From contig NZ_AP014636.1 of NCBI RefSeq assembly GCF_001547935.1, positions 744,001 to 808,000 on the forward strand: a DNA stretch of 64,000 nt, read 5' to 3'. The position numbers and the translations under genes were made by a program. The DNA comes from Vibrio tritonius. Lineage in GTDB: Bacteria > Pseudomonadota > Gammaproteobacteria > Enterobacterales > Vibrionaceae. How positions within the stretch are numbered: position 1 is the stretch's first letter; each line of letters begins with the position of its first letter. This document shows, piece after piece, positions 1 to 9,282 of this stretch. The notes beneath the pieces are model-generated. The model did not search any database. It worked only from the letters and a program-made list of their open reading frames with translations, and was not told where the DNA came from.

Positions 1-184
1 GAACAGATACCACCATTATTTTTACACGCAGCTTTACAAGGCGTTTTCAATTTACAATCTCTTCTTACGTTACTGGTTTAAGCAATCGTCACTATACCGG
101 ATGCGCCAAGAAAGGGCGATATTAAAGCAGACTTTGCACTGTCTCTTTCAACATTTCAGCCTACGCCGGACGATTAGAGCTTGA
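1..184 (+). CDS. C-terminal part of an unidentified protein (cut by window edge)
   Basis: An open frame enters from the left edge (codons in phase with position 2) and ends at TGA 182-184, giving about 60 residues rich in aromatic and basic residues (for example YNLFLRYWFKQSSLYR, ending in SLRRTIRA). The composition looks like a real protein end rather than random sequence. I do not recognise the family. It is followed after about 130 bases by a small membrane-protein gene on the same strand. Confidence 0.4.
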   Translation, partial: NRYHHYFYTQLYKAFSIYNLFLRYWFKQSSLYRMRQERAILKQTLHCLFQHFSLRRTIRA

Positions 185-266
185 GCATAATCGGCGACGG
201 TTATTTAGTTGCACTTACCATCGTTGCCCTTAACAAGGTGGCTAACACCCGATGTCCTATATGTAA

Positions 267-323
267 TGATAATTGTTTTCACTACCTTGCATTAATAGTA
301 GGGGAACGTTATCATTATGATAA
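267..323 (+). promoter_or_regulatory. Two Fur-like boxes ahead of the small membrane protein gene
   Basis: TGATAATTGTTTTCA at 267-281 matches the 7-1-7 Fur consensus (TGATAAT-N-ATTATCA) at most positions. TTATCATTATGATAA at 309-323 is a perfect 7-1-7 palindrome made of the same AT/ATCA elements, and it covers the start codon of the next gene. Together they suggest iron-dependent repression. This is a motif match only. Confidence 0.5.
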
Positions 324-619
324 TGAGAATTACTATCAATTGGGGCGTTATGTTACCACTTATTATTACAGTGTTGTTCGCCGTAGCACTTGGGTTGAAA
401 CTGAAGTTAACTCCTCGTTGGATCGCAGCCGCTGTGGCGATGTTGATTGTGGCTTTTCTTTTTCAGCCCCAAAACGCGTTACCAGCATTAGTTACACTTT
501 TTGTTTTGGCGCCACTGTTCAATTATTTAAAGCATCATTTACGTATTGAAAGGGCTTTTATGGGCAGTATCGCGGCAATTTGCTTAGTTATAACTGTGAT
601 GAATGGCTCAATTTTATAA
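317..619 (+). CDS. Small inner-membrane protein, unknown function
   Basis: A 100-residue protein that is almost entirely hydrophobic, with about three membrane segments (roughly residues 10-28, 33-52, 54-70) and a further hydrophobic tail at 82-97. An AGGGGAA ribosome-binding site at about 300-306 supports ATG 317; ATG 323 is possible but spaced less well. No family is recognised. The start lies inside a Fur-like palindrome, so iron regulation is plausible. It stands alone between a gene tail and a chemotaxis receptor. Confidence 0.6.
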   Translation: MIMRITINWGVMLPLIITVLFAVALGLKLKLTPRWIAAAVAMLIVAFLFQPQNALPALVTLFVLAPLFNYLKHHLRIERAFMGSIAAICLVITVMNGSIL

Positions 620-899
620 AATAGAATTTATGTTAATTAATTGTTATAGCGCTATGATTTTAATGTTTTTTATGTGGTTAACTAATACTTATTGAGTAAA
701 TGAACAGAGGTGAGTGAAATCGATGGTTTTTATTGTAACTAATTAATTTTACGAATTTTTTATTTCATCGACTTTCGCTAATAAAAAGAGATTCTGATCG
801 CAAATAATTTGCATTGTTTGATTGTTGCTATAGCCCTAGGTGCTTATAATCAGAAGCAATAAAAAAACAATAATTATTTGGAACAACAAGGATTTCTGC

Positions 900-2546
900 A
901 TGTTCATTAATCATTTGACGCTACGAACTCGACTTATCATTGCAGTTGCGATTCCCTGTATCGCTTCTGTTTGTGTTGCGGTCGCAAGCCTAGTCACCAT
1001 GTCATCGATGCAATCTCGCGCGCAAGAGCTCTACCTCAACACTGCTGCCCCTATGCGAGCAGTTGCTGAGGCGGCATCTCGTATACCTCGTATGCGAGTG
1101 GGTATCGATATGATGTTGCTACAAGAAACTTCACTAAAAGATGCCAAAGGTGTTTTAACGCGTGTTAAAGAAACGCGCACTGAAGATATACCTGAGATGC
1201 GTCAAGCAATGGAAAGTGCGGTGGCTGCGCAAGTTGACCCCAAACTTAAGGCGCGAGCCGAGGGGATTCTTAACCAGTTTGAAGACATGGTGCGCGATGA
1301 ATTAACGCCGATGTTGGCGGCTTTTGAAAACAACGACATCGACACGGCTAAGACGATTTATCGTGATAAATACGCAAAAACCTATGGTGTTATGCGTAAA
1401 GCCTCTGCCCAGTTACTCAACGATTTGCTTAGTCAAGCCGGACAGCAAAACAAACGCAGTAACGAAGAATACCTCTCTGGCCGAACTCAGCAGATTATCA
1501 TTATTGTTATTGGTCTTATCATTTCTATCATCACGTCTTGGGTGATTGTGGCGAACTTACGTCATCGTGTTAATGTTCTTAAAAACACCATGGGTGAAGC
1601 GGCGAAAACTCTATCGCTAAGCTCACGAGTTGATTTGGCTGGCAGCGATGAGCTGACAGATATCGGTGCAAGCTTTAACGAATTCATCAAAAAGGTACAC
1701 AGCTCGATAGATCAAGTTGCTGCCAACTCGAGAGAGTTAGCAACTATGGCATCGGATGTGGCGGATAGAGCGCGTCATACACAGAAAAACTGTACTGCAC
1801 AGCGCGATCGTACTGTGCAAGTGGCGACTGCGATTCATGAATTGGGCGCAACAGTAAGCGAGATTGCCGGCAATGCTGCACAAGCGGCTGATTTGGCAAA
1901 AGAGGCAACGCAACGTTCAGGAGATGGCCGAGATGTGGTGATCTCTGCGCGTGTACAAATAGAAGATCTGTCGAACGACTTGGTTGAAACGAACAGTGTT
2001 GTCGATTCGCTAGCGTCTCAAGTGAATGTGATCAGTTCGACCTTAGATACCATTCGTAGCATTTCAGAACAAACCAACTTATTGGCATTGAACGCGGCTA
2101 TTGAAGCTGCACGCGCTGGTGAGCAAGGTCGTGGTTTTGCTGTTGTTGCCGACGAAGTTCGTACGTTAGCAAGCCGCTCAGCTCAGTCTACTGAAGAGAT
2201 CCAACAAGTGATTGATAAGTTGCAAGTGGAATCTCAACGTGCGGTAAGTGCAATGGAAAATGGACGTAAACAGAGTCAGCTAGTCGTTGATATGGCGGAT
2301 AAAGCGGCTGAGTCTCTTGATCTGATTAATAATAATATTAACCAGATCAGTGATCAGAATATCCAAGTAGCGACCGCGACAGAAGAACAGTCGACAGTGG
2401 TAGAAGACATCAACCGCAACGTGGAAGATATTAACCAATTAACAACAGAAACAACGGATATTGCGGAACAATTGAATACCGCAAGTGACAGTTTACGTCA
2501 CGTTTCTGGCGAATTAGACAAACTCGTTGGTAACTTCCGTTTATAA
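900..2546 (+). CDS. Methyl-accepting chemotaxis protein
   Basis: A transmembrane chemoreceptor of 548 residues. From the N-terminus: a membrane segment (about residues 10-34), a periplasmic helical ligand domain of about 160 residues of the four-helix-bundle type, a second membrane segment (about 197-218, rich in Ile/Val), a HAMP linker, and a long coiled-coil signalling domain. The conserved hairpin tip reads [23 protein letters not shown] 900 is chosen over the upstream GTG 840 because AAGGA precedes it and the membrane segment then starts normally. There is no C-terminal CheR-docking pentapeptide. It should pass ligand binding through CheW/CheA to the flagellar motor; the ligand is unknown. 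It is monocistronic, with a terminator directly downstream. Confidence 0.92.
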   Translation: MFINHLTLRTRLIIAVAIPCIASVCVAVASLVTMSSMQSRAQELYLNTAAPMRAVAEAASRIPRMRVGIDMMLLQETSLKDAKGVLTRVKETRTEDIPEMRQAMESAVAAQVDPKLKARAEGILNQFEDMVRDELTPMLAAFENNDIDTAKTIYRDKYAKTYGVMRKASAQLLNDLLSQAGQQNKRSNEEYLSGRTQQIIIIVIGLIISIITSWVIVANLRHRVNVLKNTMGEAAKTLSLSSRVDLAGSDELTDIGASFNEFIKKVHSSIDQVAANSRELATMASDVADRARHTQKNCTAQRDRTVQVATAIHELGATVSEIAGNAAQAADLAKEATQRSGDGRDVVISARVQIEDLSNDLVETNSVVDSLASQVNVISSTLDTIRSISEQTNLLALNAAIEAARAGEQGRGFAVVADEVRTLASRSAQSTEEIQQVIDKLQVESQRAVSAMENGRKQSQLVVDMADKAAESLDLINNNINQISDQNIQVATATEEQSTVVEDINRNVEDINQLTTETTDIAEQLNTASDSLRHVSGELDKLVGNFRL

Positions 2547-2565
2547 AGCACTGCCCATTTGGGTA

Positions 2566-2595
2566 AAAAGCTGGGTTTTCATACCCAGCTTTTTT
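2566..2595 (+). terminator. Rho-independent terminator after the chemoreceptor
   Basis: AAAAGCTGGGT and ACCCAGCTTTTTT form a stem closed by a short loop and followed by a T run, 20 bases after the stop codon. Confidence 0.85.
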
Positions 2596-2809
2596 GTGGG
2601 CGGAATAGATGTTATTTAGATGGAAATACTGCGGTTGGTGCTATTCTGACTGTCAATCTGGTGACTTATGGTTAAGTGAGGTAAGTCTTTAAATTTAATC
2701 CATATTTCCTAAAGTCATATCATATAAATAAATTGCGTGTTTGATATTGCTACTCCTTATTAAACGTGCTTTATTGTCAATAGTTGTCGTTATTTTTGGG
2801 AAACTTATC

Positions 2810-3586
2810 ATGTGCCGTTGGCTTGCCTATCAGGGCATTCCTATTTATTTAGATCAGCTCATTTATGAGCCTGAACATTCATTGGTCCATCAGAGCTTGG
2901 AAGCACGTAAAGCGGTTACGCGTGTCAATGCCGATGGTTTTGGGTTGGGTTGGTATAATGATGGGCGTGAAACGCCAGGGCAGTTTCATGAGGTATTGCC
3001 GGCTTGGAGCGACGATAACTTACGTTCTTTAGCCCATCACATAAAATCACATCGTTTTATGGCGCATGTGCGTTCTTCGACTGGTACACAAGTGTCGCGT
3101 TCTAATTGCCATCCATTTATTGATGAGCAGTGGATGTTTTTGCATAACGGTCAAATCGGTGAATTTGAAAAGGTGAAGTGCTTGTTGGAGCGACAACTGC
3201 CTGAAGATTTGTACGTTAAGCGGATTGGTACCACCGATAGCGAACTCATCTTTTTGATGATGTTAAAGAACGGGTTACGGGATAACCCACTAAGCGCTAT
3301 TCAAGCTACGCTCGGTGAAATAGAACAGGCAATGGCAGCTAGGGGTGTGCTAGAGCCTTTTAAGGCGTCGATGTGTATATCCGATGGGCAGTGCTTTTGG
3401 GTTGTTCGTTACAGCAGTGATGCCGAGCCACCAACCGTATTCACCAAGTGCTGCGAGCGGGGCATGATTATGGCGTCTGAGCCATTAGAAAATTGCAGTG
3501 GCTGGAACTTGGTTGAGCCACAGTCGATTATTCATGTGCAAGGCTGCCAGCTCACTCGTTACCCAATAGAGCTGGGTCGCCCGTGA
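2810..3586 (+). CDS. Class II glutamine amidotransferase, YafJ/EgtC-like
   Basis: A 258-residue Ntn-type glutamine amidotransferase domain standing alone. Translation from ATG 2810 puts Cys at residue 2 (MCRWLAYQG), the catalytic nucleophile after Met removal, so this start is chosen over the longer frame from 2741. Further family landmarks are NADGFGLGWY, FMAHVRSSTG, NCHPF and FLHNGQIG. The family hydrolyses glutamine or gamma-glutamyl amides; YafJ itself has no firm substrate. No synthase partner lies next to it. The gene is monocistronic and ends before a strong hairpin. Confidence 0.85.
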   Translation: MCRWLAYQGIPIYLDQLIYEPEHSLVHQSLEARKAVTRVNADGFGLGWYNDGRETPGQFHEVLPAWSDDNLRSLAHHIKSHRFMAHVRSSTGTQVSRSNCHPFIDEQWMFLHNGQIGEFEKVKCLLERQLPEDLYVKRIGTTDSELIFLMMLKNGLRDNPLSAIQATLGEIEQAMAARGVLEPFKASMCISDGQCFWVVRYSSDAEPPTVFTKCCERGMIMASEPLENCSGWNLVEPQSIIHVQGCQLTRYPIELGRP

Positions 3587-3618
3587 TGAGTCATGGTGAA
3601 AGTGAAAAGTTGTGTTTA

Positions 3619-3643
3619 AACAGGCCAGCCATGCTGGCCTGTT
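3619..3643 (+). terminator. Strong hairpin after the amidotransferase gene
   Basis: AACAGGCCAGC and GCTGGCCTGTT pair perfectly around a very short loop. Only a short T-containing stretch follows, so it is a probable but not classic terminator. Confidence 0.6.
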
Positions 3644-3881
3644 CCATATTTGGAAACTTGGCTTGTTAACCGCAACTATTTCATCCTGATGTAAGATGAA
3701 ATCCCTCCTGAATGACGTAAAAAATGTGCTGTTACTGCCATTAATGCCTTATTTGTTCAAAGGTTGTTATGTGGTTGTTCCACTTATGGAACGTTGTGGC
3801 TGTTTTCCATCCAATTGAATAGTAGAAGCTTATGAATCCTGTTGCGACAGGGCATAGTGGCGGGTATAGTACCCAGACAAA

Positions 3882-3896
3882 TGAGAATAAGTATCA
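3882..3896 (+). promoter_or_regulatory. Fur-like box upstream of vctP
   Basis: TGAGAATAAGTATCA matches the 7-1-7 Fur consensus at 12 of 14 arm positions. It lies 58 bases before the start of the siderophore transport operon, as expected for iron repression. The rest of the 367-base gap (3587-3953) shows only the preceding terminator hairpin. Confidence 0.6.
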
Positions 3897-3953
3897 GAAT
3901 CTATTTTATTTGACTTAGGTAACTATCTGCACCATTTAATCAGGGGAATTTGT

Positions 3954-4865
3954 ATGAAAGTGTCTACTAGTGCTGCCATTTTGGGCTTGCTTGCTTCTTT
4001 TTCTAGTTACGGAGCGACGGTTACCGTGTCGCATCAACTGGGCAAAACCACGCTAGAACAGAGTCCGAAACGCGTTGTAGTCATTGGTATTGGCGCACTA
4101 GATGCAGTGGATGCTTTTGGAATTAATCCGGTGGCGGTGTCTAAAGTAGGCTACATGCCTGATTTCTTGCAAAAATACAAAGGCGATCAATATGGTGAAG
4201 CAGGTTCACTGTTTGAACCTGATTTTGAAGCGATTTATAACCAGCAACCAGATTTGATCATCGTTGGTCCGCGCGCAGCTAAATCTTATGATGAACTCTC
4301 AAAAATTGCGCCGACCGTTGTGTTTGGTAACCCAGAAACCACCGACTATTGGAAAAATACGCAAGAGCAATGGCGCAATCTTGGTAAGATTTTCAATATC
4401 GAACCGAAAGTCGATGCCGAAATCGCTAAGCTGGATGGTCAATTCAAAGCGATTGCTCAGTACAACAAGGCTCATCATGTGAATGCGATGACGGTATTAA
4501 CCTCCGGTGGTAACTTAAGCACTTTTGGTGACAAATCTCGCTTCTCTTCTATTTATGAAGACTTTGGCTTTAGCGAAACCGTACCAGTAAAAGCAAATAA
4601 CCGTCATGGTGATTTGATTTCATACGAGTTTATTCGTGAACATAATCCACAAACCCTGTTTATTATTGACCGCGATAAATTGGTGAACAAAGGGGTAAGT
4701 CACACCCACGAAGAGTTTGAAAACGACTTAGTGAAAGCGACTCAAGCCTATAAGCAAAATCGCATGACTTACCTCGACCTTAATGCTTGGTATTTAGGTA
4801 TCTCAGGGGTAAAAGCCACTGAGCAGATGATTGCAGATATGCAAAAAGTCTCGAAAGTTCAGTAA
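3954..4865 (+). CDS. vctP: Ferric-siderophore periplasmic binding protein (VctP-like)
   Basis: First gene of a four-gene iron uptake operon; it binds a ferric catechol siderophore in the periplasm and delivers it to the VctDG permease. The 303 residues begin with a signal peptide (cleavage near GATVTVSH, about residue 20). The two-lobed Fe-siderophore binding fold follows, with landmarks KRVVVIGIGALDAVDAFG, a GSLFEPDFEAIY...PDLIIVG stretch and a C-terminal DLNAWY. The closest remembered family is the VctP/YclQ/FatB type. AGGGGAA before ATG 3954 supports the start. A Fur-like box lies just upstream. Substrate specificity is inferred from family and gene order. Confidence 0.85.
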   Translation: MKVSTSAAILGLLASFSSYGATVTVSHQLGKTTLEQSPKRVVVIGIGALDAVDAFGINPVAVSKVGYMPDFLQKYKGDQYGEAGSLFEPDFEAIYNQQPDLIIVGPRAAKSYDELSKIAPTVVFGNPETTDYWKNTQEQWRNLGKIFNIEPKVDAEIAKLDGQFKAIAQYNKAHHVNAMTVLTSGGNLSTFGDKSRFSSIYEDFGFSETVPVKANNRHGDLISYEFIREHNPQTLFIIDRDKLVNKGVSHTHEEFENDLVKATQAYKQNRMTYLDLNAWYLGISGVKATEQMIADMQKVSKVQ

Positions 4866-4873
4866 GTGGAACG

Positions 4874-4899
4874 ACCGGAGCTGAAGTATCTGCTCCGGT
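4874..4899 (+). terminator. Intercistronic hairpin between vctP and vctD
   Basis: ACCGGAGC and GCTCCGGT form a GC-rich stem 9 bases after the vctP stop, without a real T tract. Such hairpins often attenuate or stabilise the first cistron, letting the binding protein be made in excess over the permease. That role is inferred. Confidence 0.55.
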
Positions 4900-4941
4900 T
4901 ATCTTCATTTCGAATATGGGTTCTGATGTTTTGAGGCTTAT

Positions 4942-5880
4942 GTGAAAAAGTTATTGACGGCACTGATATTGGTGAGTGTCGCTTCTCTCTTTGTTGGGGT
5001 TGGGCAGGTTTCTGTTACGAGCCTTTTTGATGCCGATGCAATGGCTTGGCAACTGTTCTTTACCAGTCGTGTTCCGCGGTTGATTGCGATTTTATTAGCT
5101 GGTGCAGGGTTAAGTATTGCTGGTCTTATCATGCAGCAATTAAGTCAAAACCGATTTGCTGCTCCTTCCACCTCGGGCACGATTGAATGTGCCATGTTTG
5201 GTTACGTTTTAAGCTTAGTGTTTTTTGGCGATGGCAATAATCTCTGGGTTATCTTTGCCACCTCAATGGCTGGCACTTGGGTCTTTGTGCAACTGATTAA
5301 CCGCATTCAATTTAAAAACGCCATTTTGGTACCGCTTATCGGGATCATTTTTGGTAATGTCATTTCCTCTGCGGCTACTTTCCTGGCGTACAAATACGAT
5401 GCTGTACAGAACCTCATGGGGTGGGGCGAAGCGAATTTCTCAAATTTGCTTAAAGGGGATTACGAACTGCTGTATATCGCATTGCCGATAGCTCTCTTTA
5501 GTTACTTATATGCGGCACGCATCTCAGCGGTCGGTATGGGGAAAGATTTTGCGGTTAACCTTGGCCTTAATTACCAACAAGTGCTGATTATTGGCGTTTC
5601 ATTAGTTTCGATGACATCAGCCACGGTGGTGATGATCGTCGGGCAGTTGCCGTTTTTAGGGCTAATCGTTCCCAACCTGGTCAGCAGTTTTTGTGGTGAT
5701 AATTTACGGCGCAATATTCCTATCACTGCCGTATGTGGAGCATTGCTGGTGTTGCTTTGCGACCTTATCGGGCGAGTGATTATCTATCCGTATGAAATGC
5801 CTATTTCAATGATCATCAGTATCTTTGGCGGTATTACGTTTGTGATGTTAATTTTGCGAGGGCAGCGTCATGCAGGATAG
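4942..5880 (+). CDS. vctD: Ferric-siderophore ABC transporter permease (VctD-like)
   Basis: A FecCD-family permease of 312 residues with about nine to ten membrane segments. It shows the typical family pattern: SRVPRLIAILLAGAGLSIAGL near residues 35-55 and GQLPFLGLIVPNLV near 235. It forms the membrane channel with VctG. The start is GTG 4942, with TTGAGG 5-10 bases upstream; no ATG fits the N-terminal membrane segment. It overlaps the next gene by 11 bases, which implies translational coupling. Confidence 0.85.
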   Translation: MKKLLTALILVSVASLFVGVGQVSVTSLFDADAMAWQLFFTSRVPRLIAILLAGAGLSIAGLIMQQLSQNRFAAPSTSGTIECAMFGYVLSLVFFGDGNNLWVIFATSMAGTWVFVQLINRIQFKNAILVPLIGIIFGNVISSAATFLAYKYDAVQNLMGWGEANFSNLLKGDYELLYIALPIALFSYLYAARISAVGMGKDFAVNLGLNYQQVLIIGVSLVSMTSATVVMIVGQLPFLGLIVPNLVSSFCGDNLRRNIPITAVCGALLVLLCDLIGRVIIYPYEMPISMIISIFGGITFVMLILRGQRHAG

Positions 5881-6820
5881 AAGTAAACTGATTCTGTTAG
5901 TGATGGTATCGCTGCTGTTTGCTGCTTTGTTTATTTGTATCGGTTTGAATGCGCACAACTACGCGTATTTTTTATCGCGTAGAGTACCTAAAGTGTTAGC
6001 GATGACACTGGCGGGGGTTGCAATTGCCCAATCTTCCATGGCGTTTCAAACCATAACCAATAACAGAATTTTAACGCCAAGTATTATGGGGTTTGATTCC
6101 CTTTATATGCTCACGCAAACCTTAGTGGTGGCGATTTTTGGTGGCATGAGTTTTTACTCGGTGAATGCGTACGCCAACTTTTCTATTTCTGTGATTGCTA
6201 TGCTCAGCTTCTCGCTGTTTTTGTTCTCTTTCTATTTTCGAGGCAAATCGCGCAACTTGATGGTGTTGCTGCTGCTGGGGGTTATTTTGGGCGCGCTGTT
6301 TGGCAACATGTCTTCCTTTATTACCATGCTAATGGATCCGAACGACTTTGCGACGCTACAGAGCAACATGTTCGCCAGCTTCAATAATGTGAATATTGAT
6401 CTGGTGTACATCACCACGCCGTTATTGATAGGGGTCGCGATTGTGCTGTTTCGTATGCATCGAGTGCTTGACGTATTTTGGCTCGATCAAGATAACGCCA
6501 TCAGCCTTGGGGTAGATGTGCACCGTGAAACTCGTAATGTGCTGCTTTTGAGCGCCGTATTGATTTCAATTTCCACGGCGTTAGTTGGCCCGGTGATGTT
6601 CTTTGGCTTATTGGTAACTAACTTAACCCGTGAATGGTTTCATACCTATCGTCATCGTACGCTGCTCATCGCTTGTTCTGCGATGTCGGTATGTGCATTG
6701 CTTTCTGGGCAATGGGTGATCGAGAAAGTATTCAATTTCGGTACGACCTTGAGCGTCGTGATCAATTTTATCGGTGGGGCGTATTTCTTATCCTTGCTGA
6801 TTCGTAACAAAGTGGCTTAA
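5870..6820 (+). CDS. vctG: Ferric-siderophore ABC transporter permease (VctG-like)
   Basis: Second FecCD-type permease of the operon, 316 residues, hydrophobic throughout with about nine membrane segments. The N-terminal SRRVPKVLAMTLAGVAIAQS and the later VGPVMFFGLLVTNL match the positions of the paired motifs in VctD. It starts inside the end of vctD and ends 2 bases before the ATPase gene, so all three inner-membrane components are in one tightly coupled unit. Confidence 0.85.
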   Translation: MQDRSKLILLVMVSLLFAALFICIGLNAHNYAYFLSRRVPKVLAMTLAGVAIAQSSMAFQTITNNRILTPSIMGFDSLYMLTQTLVVAIFGGMSFYSVNAYANFSISVIAMLSFSLFLFSFYFRGKSRNLMVLLLLGVILGALFGNMSSFITMLMDPNDFATLQSNMFASFNNVNIDLVYITTPLLIGVAIVLFRMHRVLDVFWLDQDNAISLGVDVHRETRNVLLLSAVLISISTALVGPVMFFGLLVTNLTREWFHTYRHRTLLIACSAMSVCALLSGQWVIEKVFNFGTTLSVVINFIGGAYFLSLLIRNKVA

Positions 6821-6822
6821 TT

Positions 6823-7581
6823 ATGATCAAACTCGATAAACTGACCAAACTGTTCGGCCAAAAGAAAGTCGTTCATCAGGCAAGCGCCGAATTTGAAAAA
6901 GGCAAGGTAACCTCCATTATCGGCCCAAACGGGGCTGGGAAGAGTACGTTATTGTCGATGGCGAGCCGTTTGATTAGCCGTGATGAAGGCCAAGTGTGGA
7001 TTGACAGCAAAGAGCTGGTGGATTGGGATACCAAAGCTTTAGCTAAACGCCTTTCCGTATTGCGCCAAGCGAATAACATCACGATGCGTTTTACCATTCG
7101 TGAATTGGTTTGTTTTGGCCGTTTTCCCCATTCACAAGGTAAGCTGACCGCAGAAGATCACAAAGTGGTAGACCAAGCCTTAGAATACCTCGGTATTAAA
7201 GGGATTGAGCATCAATATCTGGATGAACTCAGTGGTGGTCAGCGCCAGATGGCTTTTATAGCCATGGTGATGGCGCAAGACACTGATTACATCTTTTTAG
7301 ATGAGCCGCTGAACAATTTAGACATTAAGCACTCGTTAAAAATTATGGCGACCATTCAGCGTTTGGCTCACGAGCTGCAAAAAGCGGTGGTGATCGTTAT
7401 TCACGATATTAACTTTGCGTCGTGTTACTCCGACACCATTATCGCGTTAAAGCGCGGTGAAGTGGTAGCCACAGGTCCTGTACATGAAGTGATTGATGAA
7501 GCGGTGTTGGCAGATATATACGAAACTCCATTTAAAGTGATTGAACAAGACGGCAAGAGAATGTGTTTGTATTACACCTAA
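6823..7581 (+). CDS. vctC: Ferric-siderophore ABC transporter ATP-binding protein (VctC-like)
   Basis: Cytoplasmic ATPase of 252 residues that powers the VctDG permease. Visible motifs: Walker A GPNGAGKST (about residues 33-41), ABC signature LSGGQRQ (about 139), Walker B YIFLDEP (about 160) and the switch histidine in VVIVIHDINFA. It is the last gene of the vct operon and is followed by a terminator. No siderophore receptor gene lies next to the operon in this window. Confidence 0.88.
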   Translation: MIKLDKLTKLFGQKKVVHQASAEFEKGKVTSIIGPNGAGKSTLLSMASRLISRDEGQVWIDSKELVDWDTKALAKRLSVLRQANNITMRFTIRELVCFGRFPHSQGKLTAEDHKVVDQALEYLGIKGIEHQYLDELSGGQRQMAFIAMVMAQDTDYIFLDEPLNNLDIKHSLKIMATIQRLAHELQKAVVIVIHDINFASCYSDTIIALKRGEVVATGPVHEVIDEAVLADIYETPFKVIEQDGKRMCLYYT

Positions 7582-7653
7582 TGGTGCATCATGTCACAAA
7601 ATTGAACATGTGATAAATCCATCCTTGGCGATACACTGTTTTCATAAAAACCA

Positions 7654-7684
7654 TAAAAGGGCTCTATTTGAGCCCTTTTATTTA
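7654..7684 (+). terminator. Rho-independent terminator after the vct operon
   Basis: AAAAGGGCTC and GAGCCCTTTT pair around a short TATTT-type loop, followed by TTTATG and further T-rich sequence. The symmetric A and T runs could terminate in both directions. Confidence 0.85.
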
Positions 7685-7979
7685 TGTTTTTTATCGATGT
7701 TTATTTATGTTCTTTATCGATTTTATAGTTTGAAAAGCCACACAAAACTTCATTATCAATGACGATTTTGTGTGAGTTTTTATGCACTGCGTAGACTATA
7801 AATTGAATTATTTCACCCTCAAAAAAATTTGAATACTTGTCGGAGATCAAGAAAAAACTGTTTGTTTTGTAGAAAAAATAAAAACAAAGTTGAAAGATTC
7901 AAAAATTATTGAATAATGGTAGACTACAAAACGGAGAAGCACTCGCTTCAAACCATACTCAGAAACAGGATATAGCACC
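7685..7979 (+). promoter_or_regulatory. ackA upstream region with candidate promoter
   Basis: An AT-rich gap without a gene. A candidate sigma-70 promoter is TTGAAA at 7890-7895 and AATAAT at 7912-7917 with 16 bases between, about 60 bases before ackA. AGGA at about 7967 is the ribosome-binding site. Nothing else is recognised in the gap. Confidence 0.45.
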
Positions 7980-9176
7980 ATGTCGAATTCTTATGTGTTG
8001 GTCATCAACTCTGGTAGCTCCTCGCTAAAATTTGCAGTCATCGATCCAGAAACCGGTGATGCAGTAGTCAGTGGTCTTGGTGAATGCTTTGGTCTACCAG
8101 AAGCTGAAATTAGCTGGAAATACCAAGGTGAGAAAACTGCAGAAGCGATCCCAGCAGGTGGCGACCACCATCAGTATGCGTTTGAACGCATTGTTAAACT
8201 TCTTGATACTCTTGGTCTAAGCGAGAAATTCGTTGCTGTTGGTCACCGCGTTGTTGCTGGTGGTGAAGCATTTAAAGGCACAGTTCGCGTAAACGAAGAA
8301 GTGGTTGCTGAAATCGAACGTCTAGCTGAGCTTGCTCCACTACACAACAAAGCAAACGCTGATGGTATTCGTGCTGCGATGGAAGTGTTCCCATCTCTAC
8401 CTCAGTTCGCGATTTTTGATACTGCATTCCACCAAACTATGCCTGCTAAAGCGTTTATGTACGCTCTACCACACGAAATCTACGACGAATACAAAGTTCG
8501 CCGTTACGGTGCTCACGGTACTAGCCACTATTTCGTAAGCCGTGAAGCAGCAAAAGCTCTTGGTAAATCAGCGACAGATTGCAATGTAATTACCGTTCAC
8601 TTGGGTAACGGCGCTTCTATCACTGCAGTGAAAAATGGTGAAAGCGTTGACACATCAATGGGCCTAACTCCTCTTGCGGGCGTGATGATGGGTACTCGTT
8701 GTGGTGACTTAGACCCAAGCGTTATCGAATTCCTAATGCGTAAAGGTTGGGATCAAGAAAAAATCTTTACGACATTGAACAAAAAATCTGGTTTCCTTGG
8801 TCTGTCTGGTAAAACCAGCGATGCTCGCGGCATTCAAGAAGCGATGGAAGCTGGTGATGAACGTGCGAAATTGGCGTTCGACGTATTTAACTACCGTGTT
8901 GCAAAATACATTGCGTCATACATGGTATCTGTAGGTGAAGGTTTAGATGCTATCGTGTTTACTGGTGGTATCGGTGAAAACTCTCTACCAGTACGTCATG
9001 AAGTATTGAATTATCTCAAAGTGTTTGGTTTCGTTGAAGATGAAAAAGGCAACGAAGCAGCACGCTTTGGTCAGTCAGGCATCATTGCTAAATCTGAAGT
9101 GATGGGTGCTGTAGCGATGGTTATTCCAACTAACGAAGAATTGGTTATTGCTCAAGACTGTGTAAGTTTACTGTAA
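7980..9176 (+). CDS. ackA: Acetate kinase
   Basis: Interconverts acetyl phosphate and acetate with ADP/ATP in the cytoplasm. The 398 residues match the family's usual length. Landmarks are the N-terminal VLVINSGSSSLKF phosphate-binding loop, GHRVVAGGE, the DTAFHQTMP segment, RYGAHGTSH, HLGNGASI, MGTRCGDLDP and FTGGIGENS. There is no pta gene beside it, so it is probably a second, stand-alone acetate kinase as seen on chromosome II of Vibrio cholerae. Codon usage looks highly adapted. It is flanked by its own promoter candidate and a terminator. Confidence 0.95.
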   Translation: MSNSYVLVINSGSSSLKFAVIDPETGDAVVSGLGECFGLPEAEISWKYQGEKTAEAIPAGGDHHQYAFERIVKLLDTLGLSEKFVAVGHRVVAGGEAFKGTVRVNEEVVAEIERLAELAPLHNKANADGIRAAMEVFPSLPQFAIFDTAFHQTMPAKAFMYALPHEIYDEYKVRRYGAHGTSHYFVSREAAKALGKSATDCNVITVHLGNGASITAVKNGESVDTSMGLTPLAGVMMGTRCGDLDPSVIEFLMRKGWDQEKIFTTLNKKSGFLGLSGKTSDARGIQEAMEAGDERAKLAFDVFNYRVAKYIASYMVSVGEGLDAIVFTGGIGENSLPVRHEVLNYLKVFGFVEDEKGNEAARFGQSGIIAKSEVMGAVAMVIPTNEELVIAQDCVSLL

Positions 9177-9202
9177 TTGCTCCACAACTCCAGTAAAACC
9201 TT

Positions 9203-9247
9203 AACCCCCTTTTCTCTACCCCGATGGAGATTAGGGGGTTTTTATTT
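9203..9247 (+). terminator. Rho-independent terminator after ackA
   Basis: AACCCCCT and AGGGGGTT pair across a loop of about 22 bases and are followed by TTTATTT. It lies between convergent ackA and the glycosylase-like gene. Confidence 0.75.
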
Positions 9248-9282
9248 ACCCCCTTGCTCAGGTATTTTGGCTATGTAACGTG

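Noticed and set aside
181..549. A 122-codon frame overlapping the small membrane protein
   Set aside because: It overlaps the better-supported membrane protein gene in another frame, crosses the Fur-like boxes and has an unlikely composition.
7541..7762. A 73-codon frame over the end of vctC
   Set aside because: It overlaps vctC and runs through the terminator hairpin.
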